Notes: a model not told the origin generated them from the letters alone. Shown: positions 48,073 through 62,341, numbered from the stretch's first letter. The stretch: 64,000 nt of DNA from Reticulascus tulasneorum (GCA_001557505.1 LSAX01000003.1:3100001-3164000); one strand, 5' to 3'. Translations and numbers: made by a program.

Positions 48073-51000
48073 ACATTCACACGCCCGCCCCGGAGGTGAC
48101 TTGACTAACTCTGGGCGGGACTTCGCCACTCCGCCCAATGGAAGAAGACCATGGTGCTGCTCATCTCCAGGGGCGGGGGGCACATATGGAAAGAAAAGGG
48201 CCTGCTGCTGTGTCAAAAACGATGACGAGGGGCACATCTCATCTCGTCCGTTTCGTTTCTTCTCTCTCGATTAGCTTTGCTGGTTGATCCATGCATGCGA
48301 ACTTCAACGTCGTCCTGTGTTCGTGTTGGCCTGCCCACTTTAGGCTAATGTTGTCGAAATTCGGCACCTCTCGTTTCACCAGCTCCCGGGGGGGAAATCA
48401 CCACATGCCTTTCTTGGTTGCCGCCGTGACGTTCGTCTCTCTTGTCGACTTCTCAGCCGTCGTTCTCGTCTTCGGGCACATCTCGGCGACGACTGTGGCT
48501 TTATTTGGCCAGGGCGCACACAGACCAAACGCAGCAGTCCCAGTGGCCCGCCGACCCATCGCCTCATCTAAACCCCCGTGTTTCCCACAGATGCCGCCGT
48601 TCCCGCTCGTGTAACATTGATACGTTCATAGTAACGCGCGACAAGTTTTTTTTTACCCGCCAGTCCATAGCCCCCAAACGCGCCATGTGTGTGTGGTCGA
48701 TGGAGCGGCGATTCATACTAGTCTGCTCACGCTATTCTTTATTTAAACGGCTGCGCGCGCGCACGATAATGCGGGCAGTAATACCATGACATCTCATTGC
48801 GCTTTTCTACCCCCGGTGGGACAGTTGGAGCATGTTGCATTGACCTCTCCCACGTTGACTAAGATGCTATTTGCAGCGTGGACGTGATTACATAGGCACT
48901 GAGTGACAGTACGGACGTACACGTCCTTGTAAGCTGATTATGTCACAAAATGCCAACCTGGGACGACCTCCCTTGGAGACGGCGGTGCGTGGCTTGTCCT
49001 CGCCTGAAGAAGAAAAAAACCCCCAAAAACCAATGGTCAGCCCAGAGCTTGCTTCCTATCAGGTACGATAGTGCTCAGCCACGGAACAGGGAGGTGAAGA
49101 GACCGCGCCCCCGGTCCTGCGTCGGGTCTGGAGCGGGAGGACACATAGGGCTGGAGGTGTGGTTGATGGAACCCTGAAGCCATGTGCTCGTGTTCTCAAA
49201 ATGGGATGCAGGAAAGCTGAGCCGTTTTTTAGCGGCAAGCAACCTCTGCATTTCGCTGATACAACCCCCAGCCACCGCCCCGGGTGCAATATCCCATCTG
49301 TCGCGTCTGGCTTTGACAGAATCACGGGGGTGCAGTGCCACTTACCAAGTTATAAACTTAAAAGATTTGGCAGTGGGCCAGGCTGTCGATAGGCCAGACT
49401 AGCCACTGCGGCCCCAAGTTGTGGTCTGGATTTGGCAAAACGGGGACATTCATTTGGGCTAGCCCGAGAGTGAGCAACTCGCTCGCTTGTACATAGCTGA
49501 AGGATGTTTCCAGTGGAATTAATTGCCCATCACTACTTCCGGACATGAAGATTACCACACATGCAGCGGACTCGACTCGACTGCACAGTCTCGGGATAGG
49601 GAAACAAAACACGAACTTGACACCACATTCCCCCTTAGTGCAACTCTACGCACACCGAGATTTTCGTCTCTCCAATGACAAGACTCAATCCCCACGACGA
49701 CGATCTGCCGTGGCTGCGGCTTCGCGGCCCTAAGATAAGTCCAGATCCTGGCAGATCTCCCTGTGCCATGACTGGCCACGTGCCAACTAGCACGCTGGGG
49801 ATCGGGGAACTCGGGACGGGAACCATTGCTTCTGTGGGATGAGATGATCCGTTGTGCCACTGGTGAGACGCCTCATCCGAAACCAGTCAAGTGAACGCGG
49901 CGTGATGGAAAGGATTCGTTACGAATCTCTACCACACAAATATTTCTCCGGCATGCAGCAGAACCTCACCCATTCCGATCGCCGCGCTGTACGTAATGAT
50001 CGAGTCCGACGGCACTCAGCTCCCACGTACTTGACAACCGGCTCACTGCGCGACAGTCCGGGAAAAGGCTGTTGTTGTGGGGGGTGGGCGTAAGTCTCCA
50101 AGGCGTCGGCTTACCCCCAGTGTTTGGTTGCTCGTCTGTTGGACAAGAAACGCCATCCGGCTTGAATGGCCGGCGTTGCACCCAATAAATGCAGCCGTTC
50201 GCATTTCTGCAGGCGGCGCACTTGTTGATATTGCCCATGATTTCATCTCCCCGTCCCAGGTGCATGCAAGCAGTAACCTCCGCAAACGTTTGAGAAGCCC
50301 TAACGAGTGAGTATGGGGAAATACATTCCCAGTTGACAGCTGGAATGCAATGCCTGTTTTTGGCCAGTAGACTGTCGCGGCAGGCTTCGGCAACGGATGA
50401 AGTAACTCTATGCACAGCAGACATTCAGGTGTTCTCGTGCGCCCGCCTGTGTGAGGGCGGTATGACTGTCTGGGAACATGACTAACCCTCGTAGCCTGCC
50501 ATCTTTGAGCATGAACCTGATCTCATTTCTCGTTGAAGCATGCCATGCACACCCCTCCTGCCCTTCCTGCCTGGCTGCATCTATTGGTTCGATGTTTACT
50601 ACGCAGGATCTCTTCTCGAAGACGACCGGGAGGCTCGCCTGAAACTTAGCGAACACCAGATATTAAGATCTGACGCATGTCAACTGCCACGAGGACCCCT
50701 TGCCAACCACTGGTCTGGTGTACTTATGGGTTGGGACTGCATAGTGGGGAGCACAACCGCCTTTCGTACTTAGACTCCAAGCATGCCGGTTGGTGATCAT
50801 TGGTTGGTTCATTTGGCCGTTGCCAGAATCAAAGGGGGGCAGGCCCGACCAACTACGAATAGCCACTGCTCATGGCCAGGCTGCATAGCCCTTGGCGATC
50901 ATCTGTGCGGCTGCACATTAACCAAGGCATACTGCCACTTTCAAGCTTCGACTGGTAAGTTACCCAGATCAAGCAAGTGCTATTGTCGCGGATGGCTATT

Positions 51001-52430
51001 GACTAGGGCGGGTATACCTCGTGGCAGCACCAATATGTGGTGCAGACCCAAAATTTTGGCTGTTTTATATGGCAATGAACAAAGTTTTCGTCGACGCCTA
51101 GAACACCCCTAACTGAGAAAGAAGGCCTGAGTCCCGAGGTCAGTCGTCGCAGACCTTACCCTCCGCTCACACGGTTGGAATGGTTTGAAAGGATTTTCAG
51201 TTTCTCGTTGGTTTTGGCAACACATTGCTACGTAGGAATGATAATCTTATCCCGCTTCACTCGTACCTGGTTGCCTGACACAGGTCCCCATAATGATCAT
51301 CCCGCGGGCACCGCCCCCCGGGCCATGGAAGGTTTCTAGATCTTTTCTGCCGGTCAGCAGGGGCTTCTATTGCATCTCGCACTCGTTTGCTTTTGCGCCC
51401 CCATTGCTAGGCTCCCCCTGGGAATCGGCCCTTTTGGAGCCCATGAGGCGCCCGCTATCCCGGGAACGGGGCCTAGGAAGATTCGGGTGGGCATATCGAA
51501 GGATTTTGCAGCCAATATCCTGAACCGCACAATCAATCATTGCGGTATCAAATTCGTAGACTGTGCGCAAGCCACCGTCACCCGACGCACTTCTTCGTGC
51601 CGTTTCTGCTACTGACGGTGACTGCGAGGGTTGAAGGGCTTGCAGGCTGGTGGCCGCCTGCCCAGAGAAGTCGAAACTTTGTCATCATCCAGCCCCCGAT
51701 GTCAGACTTGAATCTTAACCTCAAGGGCATGCACTTTGCTCGATCCATGGAGATCGTACTTGGAGGTACTGGCTTGTACCTCACGAGTACTGTAGAAAGA
51801 AACATCCCCCTGCCATCCCAGACAGATTCAGGCGAGAAAGCTCTGCAGCAGTGAGCCAAACCGTGCGTCCCGTACTGCTCAATGCAATGCGTACCTTGAG
51901 ATATTTTTACACCGTCGAGCCCTACACACTGGATCCAGGCATGTAAGCAAGCAAACCCTTCGACACAGGATTGTGATCAAGTCTTTACGTTTCAAAACGC
52001 CACGCCTCAAAGCAGCGGGGGTTTTCAGTCCGGCATAGCAGTGGAGGGGTCTGATGCGCCGCCGCTGCCCCGGAAGACGTGCTCCCAATGCCTGGAGAAG
52101 ATGATCGGCACCGGTGATAGCTCCACTCGGATGCGGCGGTTGCAGTTTGGGGCTCTGGGTCATGTTACTAGAATCAACGACCACTTGTACATCTCAACTT
52201 GGACCTAGGATAACTGAACTTTGAGGCTGGTCGTGTTATGATCTCTCATTCGTAATACTTCATTCTTTCTCGACATTGCCAACCCACAGTTCGAAGTCAG
52301 CAACAGGTCCAACTTGGACCTGACGACACTTGGCCGGCTTCCAGGACCCTATATCAGACACACAGTTGCGCCAACGTGGCCAAAATTTGGTATCTTACTC
52401 TATCTAGTTTCTAGTAAAGACAACCGAAGC

Positions 52431-55400
52431 TCATTCTTCGTCAGAGGTCAGCAGGCGGGTAGGAAGCTGGGTCAAGATGCCAAACGCCCCGGTTCCAATT
52501 TTCCCCATCTTCCCCATAACAATGCGACTACTTGGTGTCGTGAGATCATCCCAGTCTCCATCAAGCACCGCATCTTTCAGAAATGCGAGCGTGGTCTCGA
52601 AACTCATCTTGGTGAACGGACTGACATTTCCCTTGAGGCCATTTCGATTGAACGGGGTGAAGCCTCCATTTCGCGTCATGTAATCAGCGATGAGATTCAG
52701 GTGCCTGTTGTCGACGGCGATGCCATGCGACTCGAATACATTATTCAATTCAAGGACGATGTTATTGCGACATGCTTCAACCCCGTAGACTGCGAGAACC
52801 GCGGCGATGTCATTCGTGGCAATCTTGTTGGGGTCGATAAAGTCACCATACTTTTGCATCGCTCCAAGATTTGCGCCAGCAGTGTGAATAGCCGAGACCT
52901 GGACATCCTTTCCTGTCACAATATCCACAGCCTTTTGGTCTGAGACAAAAGTGCATGAACCAATGCCCGGAATCTGTTGGATGACTGACTTCTTCACGGC
53001 TTCCTGCACAATATTGAGCATCAATACTTTCGGGGTATTGGCATCGAACTCGAGCGTAAATTCGCACCATTCGCCCGAGTCCTCGTCACTTCGGAATCGC
53101 GTAACCTGGCTGTACCGCTCTTTGACCCTTTCGGCGCGACCAGCGTCCATGGATTCCTGTTCTTCATCTTCTTCCTTCCGCTCACCGTCGTCCAGTTCTG
53201 GAGGCGGGCTACCGCCAAATCCTTCGTCGTCATCCTCAACCAGGGACGATTCTCGTTCCATCTGCATCTGAATAACGTCGTCATCGTCGTCGTTCGGCCC
53301 ATACGAGACAGCCTCAGAGCGGTTGGCCCTCTGCTTGGCATTTGTTGCATCATCATCGCCATCATCCTCATCATCGCCATCGTCATCGTGCCGGGTGGAT
53401 GCTTGTGTGTTGGCGGATGCCATTTCCACAACCCCGACTTTCGTCCCGATGCTCGGGGTAGCTGCACCCCCTTCTTTCCGTCTCTTTCTGATCTCTCTCG
53501 ATACGAGTTTTAGGAGATGGTCGAGGAACTTCCTTTCTATCGTGTCGAGTACGTCGGACTTCTCAATAGCATATGTTTTGGTATACTCAGCAGAGGGAAA
53601 GAACCCAAGTTTAATATCGTATACCTTGGCCAATCCGCCATCATTCCCCTTAGCAACGCGCTCGTGAACACTTGCCACGTCCAGGACATGAGCTAGAGGC
53701 AAAATGCTGATCGATTTCGCAAATGTCTCCCCATCACTGATCGACAGCTCCTCGTTCAAATAGAGTGTCATCGAAGGCGTAGATATAGTCTTTGCCGCAG
53801 TCATCAAAATCTCTCGTAGTCGGGGGATTCCCAACGTGACGTTCTTCGCCGAATGCCCAGCCAAATGGAAAGTGTTCAGCGTCATCTGCGTAGATGGCTC
53901 TCCCACACTCTGGCCAGCCACGATGCCGACCGCTTCACCAGCCTCTACCAAAGACCGCATATACTTAGCAGCGAGTACTAATTCAGCCGTCTTTCTCGCG
54001 ACGCCGGGACTTTGAGCTAGCCGGGGCTTTTCTTCCCCTTTGTCTCGAATAATAAGTCCGTCTTTGTTCTCTTTGATATACTGAGACATCCGGTCAAAGA
54101 ACTTTTCCGACGTGGCAAATGGAACCTTCGCCGGATTCACTTTGGAGATTATTGGGTCCATTCCCTCAGGATGTTTCAACTTGGCCAGCTTGATTGCGCT
54201 TCGCATGTGTTTGACGATCACATCTCTTCCGTCGGCAAATCTCTTTTTTGAGTTGGCGTCGAAACTGAGTCGTGCTATCTCCGACCCAACATTTCGCAGT
54301 ATGAAACCGAAGTCAGTCAGATATTTCTGTTTCGTAACATCAATCCCATCCTCGCCGTATAGAAATTGGACGAGAGTTCCATCCGAGTCGCGAACCGTTG
54401 AGTCATAAGTAACAGTCAACCCTTCCATTCCTTTGATAATACATCTCTGTAGGTATCCGGAGCGAGAAGTCTTCACCGCCGTGTCAATCAGTCCTTCGCG
54501 CCCAGCCATGTGATGGAAGTAGTATTCTTGTGGGCGGATGCCGGTAAGAAATCTATTAACGATGTAGCCGCCTGCCCTTACATCGGTTTCGAAAGCATCA
54601 AAGCATGGTAACGATTTGCCACTGACCATCAATGGAACCCTTCTACCCTCCAAAATCTGCTGTCCAAGATTGCAAGAGATGAGGTTTGCGTTCACTGGCC
54701 CACCTTTGGCACCTGAAATAGTCATCGACTGCATCTGGTTTTTGGGGAACTGCTTAACCAATCCGGCGGGGAGGCAGGCTTTGGTCACCTCGCTGGAGAC
54801 TGTCGCGGATCTTGTATTCATTAACAAATCGAGTCCTTCTTGTTTGCTGTCATCCCTCGCTACCTCTTGCAACCGTTCCAGGAGTACGGAGTCGTTCTTG
54901 CTCGGATTTCTATCATCCAGCGATACGTACTTGGCGGCAACTTCCAACCCTATATCTTTAGCAGCCTCCAACGTCTGTTTGCGGATGCGCTCGCCATCTG
55001 CCGTTAGCCGCAGATCATCAATACCACAAGTGAAGGCGCGCATGTTTAGGAACCTCGTAAGTAGCCTCCCGAGACTACTAAGCAGCTTGCCAGCTACAGC
55101 AGGGCCATAAACCTCGTGCACGGAATGGATCAGGCCGCCAGAGCTTGGTCCCAGCTGAGACTTGTCCAATATACCAGACACAAAATGTCCATCTTGAAAC
55201 AGGACGTGTCCCTCCTCCGAACCCGAACCCCATCGTTCAGCTGCAACCTGGGTCTTGCCACTCATCCAGAGGCCATCGCAATTTGGAGGTTTCATGTTTT
55301 TAAGGATGGTCGTGATCACTTGTTTCCCAGTCCATCTTGGCAGAGGTTTGATGATAGCTGGTGGAATGAGCTCAATGCGCTCTCCAAGGATGTGGCCACT

Positions 55401-57608
55401 CTCGGGTCGAAGGGCGGCGTAGATCAGCTGTTGATAAGAGCCACGGTCAAAGAACGTATCTTTATTACAGAGAGCCACCGAGATCGACAGATGGTCCTGT
55501 ATAAGACCTCGCAATGGTTTGCCTTGGGTGCCGGACAAGTACTGATGATCGGTATCCGCAATCTGGAGAGCTTCCGCCCGAGCAACTTCATTCTGCGGAA
55601 AATGCATGTTCATCTCGTCTCCATCGAAGTCTGCATTGTACGTATTGCAATTCGCGTAATGCATTCGAATGGTTTTCTCCCCTGGGAGCACACGAACCCG
55701 ATGTCCCATTATCGATGGTTTATGCAGCGTGGGCTGGCGATTCATGAGAACAACATCACCATTCGTGAGATGTCGGTACACCTTCTTGTTCTTCATACCG
55801 CTGAAGTTGTTGTTTGTCGGCGTAAGAAGTTGGTTAGCGAGAGCCACACGATCATCGGCGGACTTCCCACGGAGGTTCGTGACCTGGCCATTCTCGTACT
55901 CGATGGCTGCTGCCCCGGGCCACTTATCAACACCGTTTATCACGGCATGCTGCATGTCCCTGAAATTATGGCTCGTAACAGGTTCGGGGTAAGTCAGCTT
56001 CTTCGCAAAGACCGGGGGGACGCCAATCTCGTTGGTCTCAATATTAGGGTCAGGCGAAATGACGCTTCGAGCAGCGAAATTGACTCGCTTACCCATCATG
56101 TTCTTTCGGAATAGCCCTTCTTTCTTTTCCAGCTTTTGCTTGATCCCGTCCTCATTCCTCTTCGCCGCAGCTCCTTGGACGGGGTTTTTGTTTTTGTCAA
56201 TCAACGAGTTGACGGAATCCTGCAGCTCCGTCCATACCTGATGTAAGTGGCTGATGTCCCTATCGACATCCATGGTATCCGTGCCTGGTTTGCTCGAGCC
56301 ACCCATATTCTTGTGGGCATGTGCGATTCTTCCGCAATTACGCAGAATCTGCTTGTATAGAGAGTTCTGCTGCGCCTCGGCGATCTGGGCGTCGCCAGTT
56401 CGAGCCTCCGGGCGATATCGGTTTGGAGGAACAAGAATCGTTCTTAGGAAGAACATGTCTGCAGAGACAGGTCCTGACTTCTTCGTTGGCGGCTTCGAGT
56501 TGTAGATTAGAGATATGAGGTCCTGCTCCTTCTCAAACAGCTCTCGCAAACGAGCGCGAACCTCCATTGCGCTGATGTAGCGTTGTTGTGATGGCACCAC
56601 GCCTACAGACTTTTCTGTCTCCATAGGTGGCGTATCCACTTCACCATCAGAACCTGAACCCATCTCTACGTCCTCGTCCTCGGTTGACGGTAAGTCGATA
56701 TCGGCAATTCCTTCGTCGGAGTCGTACCCAGCTCTTTTCTCCTTCAACAAGCGAGCAGCAGAAGCCATGGCATCCCTCATCTTCAGATGTTTTTGCGCCA
56801 TCTTAGCCATATCCTTGTCCGACAGAGACTTTTCGAAGATTTTAACGAAACGATCCTTCCTATATGTTGGTGACACCCCCCCACAGTTGTCGCATTTCTT
56901 TGATTTTGTGATCTGAGCGAGAAAGTCTTTGACGATTTCTCTTCGCATCTCACTTGCCCCTTCATGCTTACCCTTCCTCACATCACCCATGTTCAGTTTG
57001 TATCCCTGAAGTGTTCGTCCGACGAAGGCCTCCCGTGCAGCAACGATGTTATCGACTGCTATGTTGCCCTCTTCTTCAGCCTCACTTTCATAGTCCAAAG
57101 GGACTTCGGGCAAGGCAAGGCCGTGAAAATCCTCGCCAATTGCATCTATGAGATGGGCCGCGTGCAAAAGACCGTATTGTAATAGTCGGAGCTTGCAAGA
57201 GTACTTGTTTAGATCTCTGTGTCGCATGCGAAAGCCTTTACAGTAGACACACTGTGACCTGAGTAGCCGCAAAGCCTGATCCAAAAAGATGGGATGGTAG
57301 ACGGGCACAGGTAGCTCGATATGTCCGGCATGACCAGGACATGATGATTGATTCAAATTACAAGTTGAACAACTACTCCGTCTCGTCAGTCGCATAATAG
57401 AAAGTTGGTCAGCTTGCTAAACGTACATAGAATCCCCCCAAGATCCAAGCGCAGGATCATAAAGACCGCCGGGCACAGGATTTAAAAGGTTGTCAAAGGT
57501 GTTGTCATTCTCAATTCGCTTCACTGATATGGCCCTAATCTCGGCTTCAGAGAGGAAGGTGAATTCAACCGTCTCCACTGACGACGAGATGGGCTGGGAG
57601 ATGTTCAT
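52431..57608 (-). CDS. RPA190: RNA polymerase I largest subunit (A190)
   Basis: Two exons: 57427-57608 and one of nearly 5 kb ending at 52431. The intron begins at 57426 (GTACGT) and ends at either 57376 or 57382, both in phase, so the protein is 1708 or 1710 aa. The N-terminus has the clamp zinc motif CSTCNLNQSSCPGHAGH and a second CVYCKGF pair. The catalytic Mg2+ motif is NADFDGDEMN near residue 640. Further family blocks are RQPTLHKPSIMGHRVR, NRFLTGIRPQEYYFHHMAGR, and GEPSTQMTLNTFHLAGHSAK of the trigger-loop region. A highly acidic, expected jaw insertion (DDDGDDEDDGDDD and EEDEEQ) follows. Pol I makes the large rRNA precursor in the nucleolus. The gene is divergent from PRP3, 586 bases apart. 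Confidence 0.97.
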
Positions 57609-58194
57609 GGTGTTATCGCATTATCTAACACCATTTCTATGCGATGCCAGGTGCGGATATACATATGGATATTTCGTTCGGAAATCCTCATGAGAGTTTG
57701 GTAGATTGTTGGAGGGGAACTTTTTTTTCCGGCGGTGTTTGACGGCAGAATGCAGAAGAGTGGGCCTGCACCAAGTGTGGGGCCAGCCCCCCCCCATGCG
57801 TACTTACCTAAGATACCTAGGTAGGTATCTAGGTATGGACCACCATGCTTCAGTGCATGGAAGTGAGTCGCGACAAAAAAAAATCGTGGATATTAAGGCA
57901 CCAACACATGAAAGTCACCCGAAGCCGTCACCAACTCGCGGATCATCATATTCCTGGAGCCAACCAGATTCGCCTTTGCTTCGTGTCTACGACCTGTTCT
58001 AGCGCCTCTTTGCTCAGCTGCGAAATAGTGCAGACTATCTCGACCGATTCAGTAGTCGCTATTGCTTTCGATCCTTCCATTTCATCATCAGCACGCTCCG
58101 CACATCCTAGGCCTGTGCGACTGGATCCTTTTGAGCCTCTGTCGGATCGCCGTGCATGTGACAGCGCGAACAACACAGGATTGTTCAACTGCAA
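57609..58194. other. divergent RPA190/PRP3 promoter region
   Basis: Between two start codons. It contains a GGTA-motif block at 57801-57836 and short poly-C and poly-T runs. It is likely shared regulatory DNA for an rRNA-synthesis gene and a splicing gene. Confidence 0.6.
57801..57836. repeat. GGTA/ACCT motif copy between RPA190 and PRP3
   Basis: TACTTACCTAAGATACCTAG followed by GTAGGTATCTAGGTAT. Built from the same units as the block at 13971-14070, with a CCTAGG palindrome at its centre. Confidence 0.8.
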
Positions 58195-59816
58195 ATGGAT
58201 CGACGCCAGCAGTCTCCGGGGCTTGGTCCTCGTTACGATGCTTCCTCCCGAATTCAGAAGCCGGAGTCTGCCGCCGAAAAGATGGCCGCGCTCAAGGCGA
58301 GGGTGTCCGCTGCTATTGGAAGCAGCAAGGCCAAGGGAGGTCTAAATGTCGGTCTCCATCCTGCTTTGGAGGATCTTGGACAATGGAAGCCCCCGGGCAA
58401 ACCAAACGACTCAAGACCAGGTGCGCAACAAGCACATGCCAGCTCGATAAAGCCTCCAGCTGCTCATGGCAGAAGGCATGACTCGTCTTCGCTGAGCGAA
58501 CAAGTACTACGAAGCAATCCATATTTCGATGAGAGCTTAGCAAGCCAACCAACATCTGGGAAGCAACGCCAATCCCGGCAGTTGGTTTTCAACCAAAAGG
58601 GCAAATACATACAGCAAGCCAATGCGCTCAGGCGGCAAGCTGCTTTAGAAGCCATGAAGAGACGGATCGCCGCGCAAACAAGAAAGGTTGGCATTGATGA
58701 GGAAATGGATATGGAGAAAAATTTTGTTGTGGAGGCCCCGCCAGACGTGGAATGGTTTGACGAAGGCTTCGTTGATGGCAACTATGACAGCGTGGACGAT
58801 CCATCTCGTCTCAAAATTACGACTCCAGACAGCATTATTACCGAATACATCCAGCATCCGGTAGCCCTCGAACCCCCACAGGATCGGAATAATCCAGCTC
58901 CCAAACCGATGTATCTGACTTCTACAGAGAGGGCAAAGCTTCGCAGACAGGTAATACCACGTTGAATCCTCTTTGGACGAATTGATGCTGACTCGATTTT
59001 AGAGGAGAATGGCAGAGTTGAAAGAAATGCAAGCCAAAATCAGACTTGGCTTAGTGCCAACACCGCAGCCGAAGGTGCGGAAGAGCAATATGATGCGAGT
59101 ATACGCGGATTCGGCAGTAAAGGATCCTACTGCTGTAGAGAACTTGGTCAACCGACAGATAGCCGAGCGACACCAGAAGCATCTCCAAGACAACGAAGAA
59201 CGGAAACTGACCAAGGAACAAAAGCATGAGAAGGTCGCAACAAACCAGGAGAAGGATGCTGCCAAAGGTATTCACATGATGGTGTTTAAGATTGGAAGCC
59301 TAGCAAACGGCCAGAATCGATTCAAGATTGGAAAGAATGCCGAGCAGCAGTCCCTCACTGGGGTATGCATAATGCACCCGAAGCTTAATCTGGTCATTGT
59401 CGAAGGGGGGGAGCATAGTATCCGGCAATACAAGAAACTAATGTTGAACCGTAAGTAACTTTTCGAGTCGATTGTCACCGAGACTGCACTTTGCTTCCAG
59501 CCAACTCACACCCCTTCTTGAAAAGACAGCTACTAACTAAATATCTCGATTAGGCATAGATTGGACAGTAAATAGTCCCTCGAGGGAGAAAAGCGCTGAG
59601 CATCAGGCCGTTCGGGAGTGGCTTTCTGCCGAGAACGAGAAAGGAGAACTAAAGGACATGTCGATGAACGAATGCAAGCTGATCTTTGAGGGCGAGGAGA
59701 AGGCAAGGGCCTTCCGGAAATGGGGTAGCAAGGTTTGTGAATCGGATGCCGAAGCCAGAGATATCCTGGCCCGGGCTAAGATGGACAACTTTTGGTCACT
59801 TGCCAAAGGCTTGTAA
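58195..59816 (+). CDS. PRP3: U4/U6 snRNP splicing factor Prp3
   Basis: Three exons, 58195-58950, 59003-59450 and 59554-59816, with introns of 52 bp (phase 0) and 103 bp (phase 1), give 488 aa. The first 100 residues are disordered. The PRP3 domain follows, with QLVFNQKGKYIQQANALRRQ, PPDVEWFDEGFVDGNYDSVD, YLTSTERAKLRRQRRMAELK and AVENLVNRQIAERHQKHLQD. The C-terminal DUF1115-type domain has LNLVIVEGGEHSIRQYKKLM and ends NFWSLAKGL. In yeast, Prp3 holds the U4/U6 duplex in the U4/U6.U5 tri-snRNP. The start MDRRQQSPGLGPRYD is the first ATG in frame. Confidence 0.95.
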
Positions 59817-59899
59817 GATGTATTCCAGCCATGTAGGTGTGTATATTCGTACAACGTCGACTTGTTCTCGCCCATCTACCTTATCGAATGAAGCCCAAG

Positions 59900-60297
59900 T
59901 TACTGTTCTGCTGCATTGTAGGTGACATCCCAATAAAACCAGCTGCCATTCTTGAACTTTAACAATGCCCCTGTGGACTCTCTATTGGACCACTCTTTGC
60001 AGCTCTGGTGAAGTGCCTCTCGTGTTACATAGGTCGCCCAAATTATGCCCTGGAAAACATGGCAACCTCTCACTCCTCCCAATTCCCCCAATATGCCTTG
60101 CTTGTCCGACCTCGTGATTTCATCTACTGCACTGGATATCGTGCTAGCCTCATACCTGTACACAGATACGGTGCCTGTGGCAGAAGTGGGGTTTCCCATA
60201 GGCGACTGCGTGTTGCCTTGTTCGCTTTAGTTAGGAAGGTAGTCCTGAGGCTACAAATATTGCTGGGGTACTTTTCTTTCAATGTCTCCAAAGACAT
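59900..60297 (-). CDS. small orphan gene candidate
   Basis: Two exons, complement of 59900-60224 and 60272-60297, with a 47 bp intron (GTACCCC...CTAACTAAAG), would give 116 aa starting MSLETLKENEQGNTQSPMGN. The single open frame from 60199 gives 99 aa without the intron. The sequence is balanced in composition, with CHVFQGIIWATYVTREALHQ and a tail KNGSWFYWDVTYNAAEQ. There is no signal peptide in this model and I recognise no family. It overlaps nothing on the other strand with better support, and it ends 84 bases after the PRP3 stop. The branch site is close to the acceptor, so the splice model is tentative. Confidence 0.4.
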
Positions 60298-61676
60298 TAA
60301 TAATGGAACACAGGCAAGAATGCAGACAGGATTGGATCGTAGAGGCTTGCAAACAGCGTGGCCACAATCATGGGCGTTTCTGCACTATTAAATGTGGATT
60401 TGGCTATTTACTTGCAAAAATCCAAGGAAAGTGAGTGACTTGGATGTGGCTCCCGATCTGTCCCTCACTGCGTTTAAGCCATAATCCATTCTCGAGCGAG
60501 TTCCTTGAATGTGATTGTATGCTAAGGTACCTTACCTAGGTAGCTCGGTTTTGGAAACAAGGCACGCATTCGACCTCAACGGTGCAGAGCCTTAGCGATG
60601 GATTTATCATTGACGGATTGGTCAGATGTTCAAGTGCTGCCTTGGAGCCATTATATCTCAACAAGAAAAGAAGTGTGCCACCAATGACTCAGTCGGACAA
60701 GCCAGTGGATCGGTGTGGCATCGAATGAGGCGTTTTGGAGCACTTTGGTTTGTCCGTCAATTGAACATATCCTCAGTTACATCATGTCCTCCCTCCCTTA
60801 CCATCACGGGAATTGTATGCTTTCCGAGATCTCAACAGCGACCAGAAACCGTTCGTAGGTAAAGTCCAGATTTATCCTACCATGAGCACTGAGCCAACCA
60901 TACATAAACCAATGAATCCAATGTACCACACTGGCAAATAGAAAGTGTTGCCGGACCATGAAAGGCTTGCAGAAGTTGTAGCTGACTCTTTCCACTGTGC
61001 AGTCCGGCTACGCATTAAGATGTGAACGCTCTGGGGTGGCTGCGTGCGCCGTCGCCTAGCACATGATGTCGTTGAGAACATGGACCCAGTATCTTGCCGT
61101 AATCACTAAGCAGGCAAATTCAAGCAAAACTCTTAAGCTTCCACAAGTTCGATTGGATCGTTTCCCCATGTTAGTCACCTTAATGGGAAGAGATTACAAC
61201 CCCTAGTAGGCCATTGTACACGGTAATTGGGACTAGTATAGCGGGTGTGTAGCGGGCGCGTCCTCACCATCAATGCGATACCATGACAGCAAGACGGTGA
61301 GCAGGCAGCACAGTCGACGCCGATCAACTTGTTCCGGGGGGCATTCCACGCGGTGGGGCGACGCTTTACCAGGCTGCACGCGGATGCGTGGCGAGAGCGC
61401 GATCATAACAAAACGAAAGAGGAAGAAAAAGAAAAGGGCCAATCACTAGTGCGGAGAGCAAATCACTGGGGAAATCACGACACAGAAAGCGATGTAGATC
61501 ATGAACTTGTTTAGCATTTCTCGCAGCTTCCATGTGCTGCCGTAATGTACAACCCTAATGTGTAAAGCACGCATCGATAACGCCTAATTACCCCTAGCCA
61601 TAAGACGGTCCCTTCGTCAAGCATTCCCAAACGGAGTCATGAACCACCCAAGAGAAAGACCAAAGACACAAGCATC
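60298..61676. other. intergenic region before histone H3
   Basis: 1.4 kb with no supported gene. A GGTA-motif copy is at 60522-60543 (CTAAGGTACCTTACCTAGG). Short frames at 60626-60862 and 61329-61514 look like chance. The last part is presumably the H3 3' UTR. Confidence 0.55.
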
Positions 61677-62203
<527 letters not shown>

Positions 62204-62332
62204 TGTGGATGATGGATTTGGATGGTGTTTGATGAATTTTAGTGCTTGTGTTGTTGGGTGTGCGATGTTGGAGTGGCTGAAGTGGGTGATGTGTAAGAGA
62301 AGAAAAGGTTGTAGAGGTGGTGGGCGGGTGGG

Positions 62333-62341
62333 AAATAAATA
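62333..62341 (-). promoter_or_regulatory. TATA-like element of histone H3
   Basis: Minus-strand TATTTATTT lies about 130 bases upstream of the H3 ATG, at a distance matching the H4 TATA box. Confidence 0.45.

Larger units (their letters stand above)
45808..52430. other. 6.6 kb gene-poor region
   Basis: No supported gene. The region lies between the stop of the zinc-finger gene and the stop of RPA190, and so contains two 3' UTRs and little else that I can identify. It has a C/G run at 47275-47294, alternating purine-pyrimidine DNA at 48028-48072 and 48750-48764, and short ORFs on both strands with no splice-consistent extension. Base composition is similar to the rest of the window, with no clear sign of an AT-rich mutated repeat. 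Confidence 0.5.

Noticed and set aside
55116..56114. 332-codon open frame on the plus strand
   Set aside because: It lies entirely opposite the conserved RPA190 coding sequence, which explains the absence of stops.
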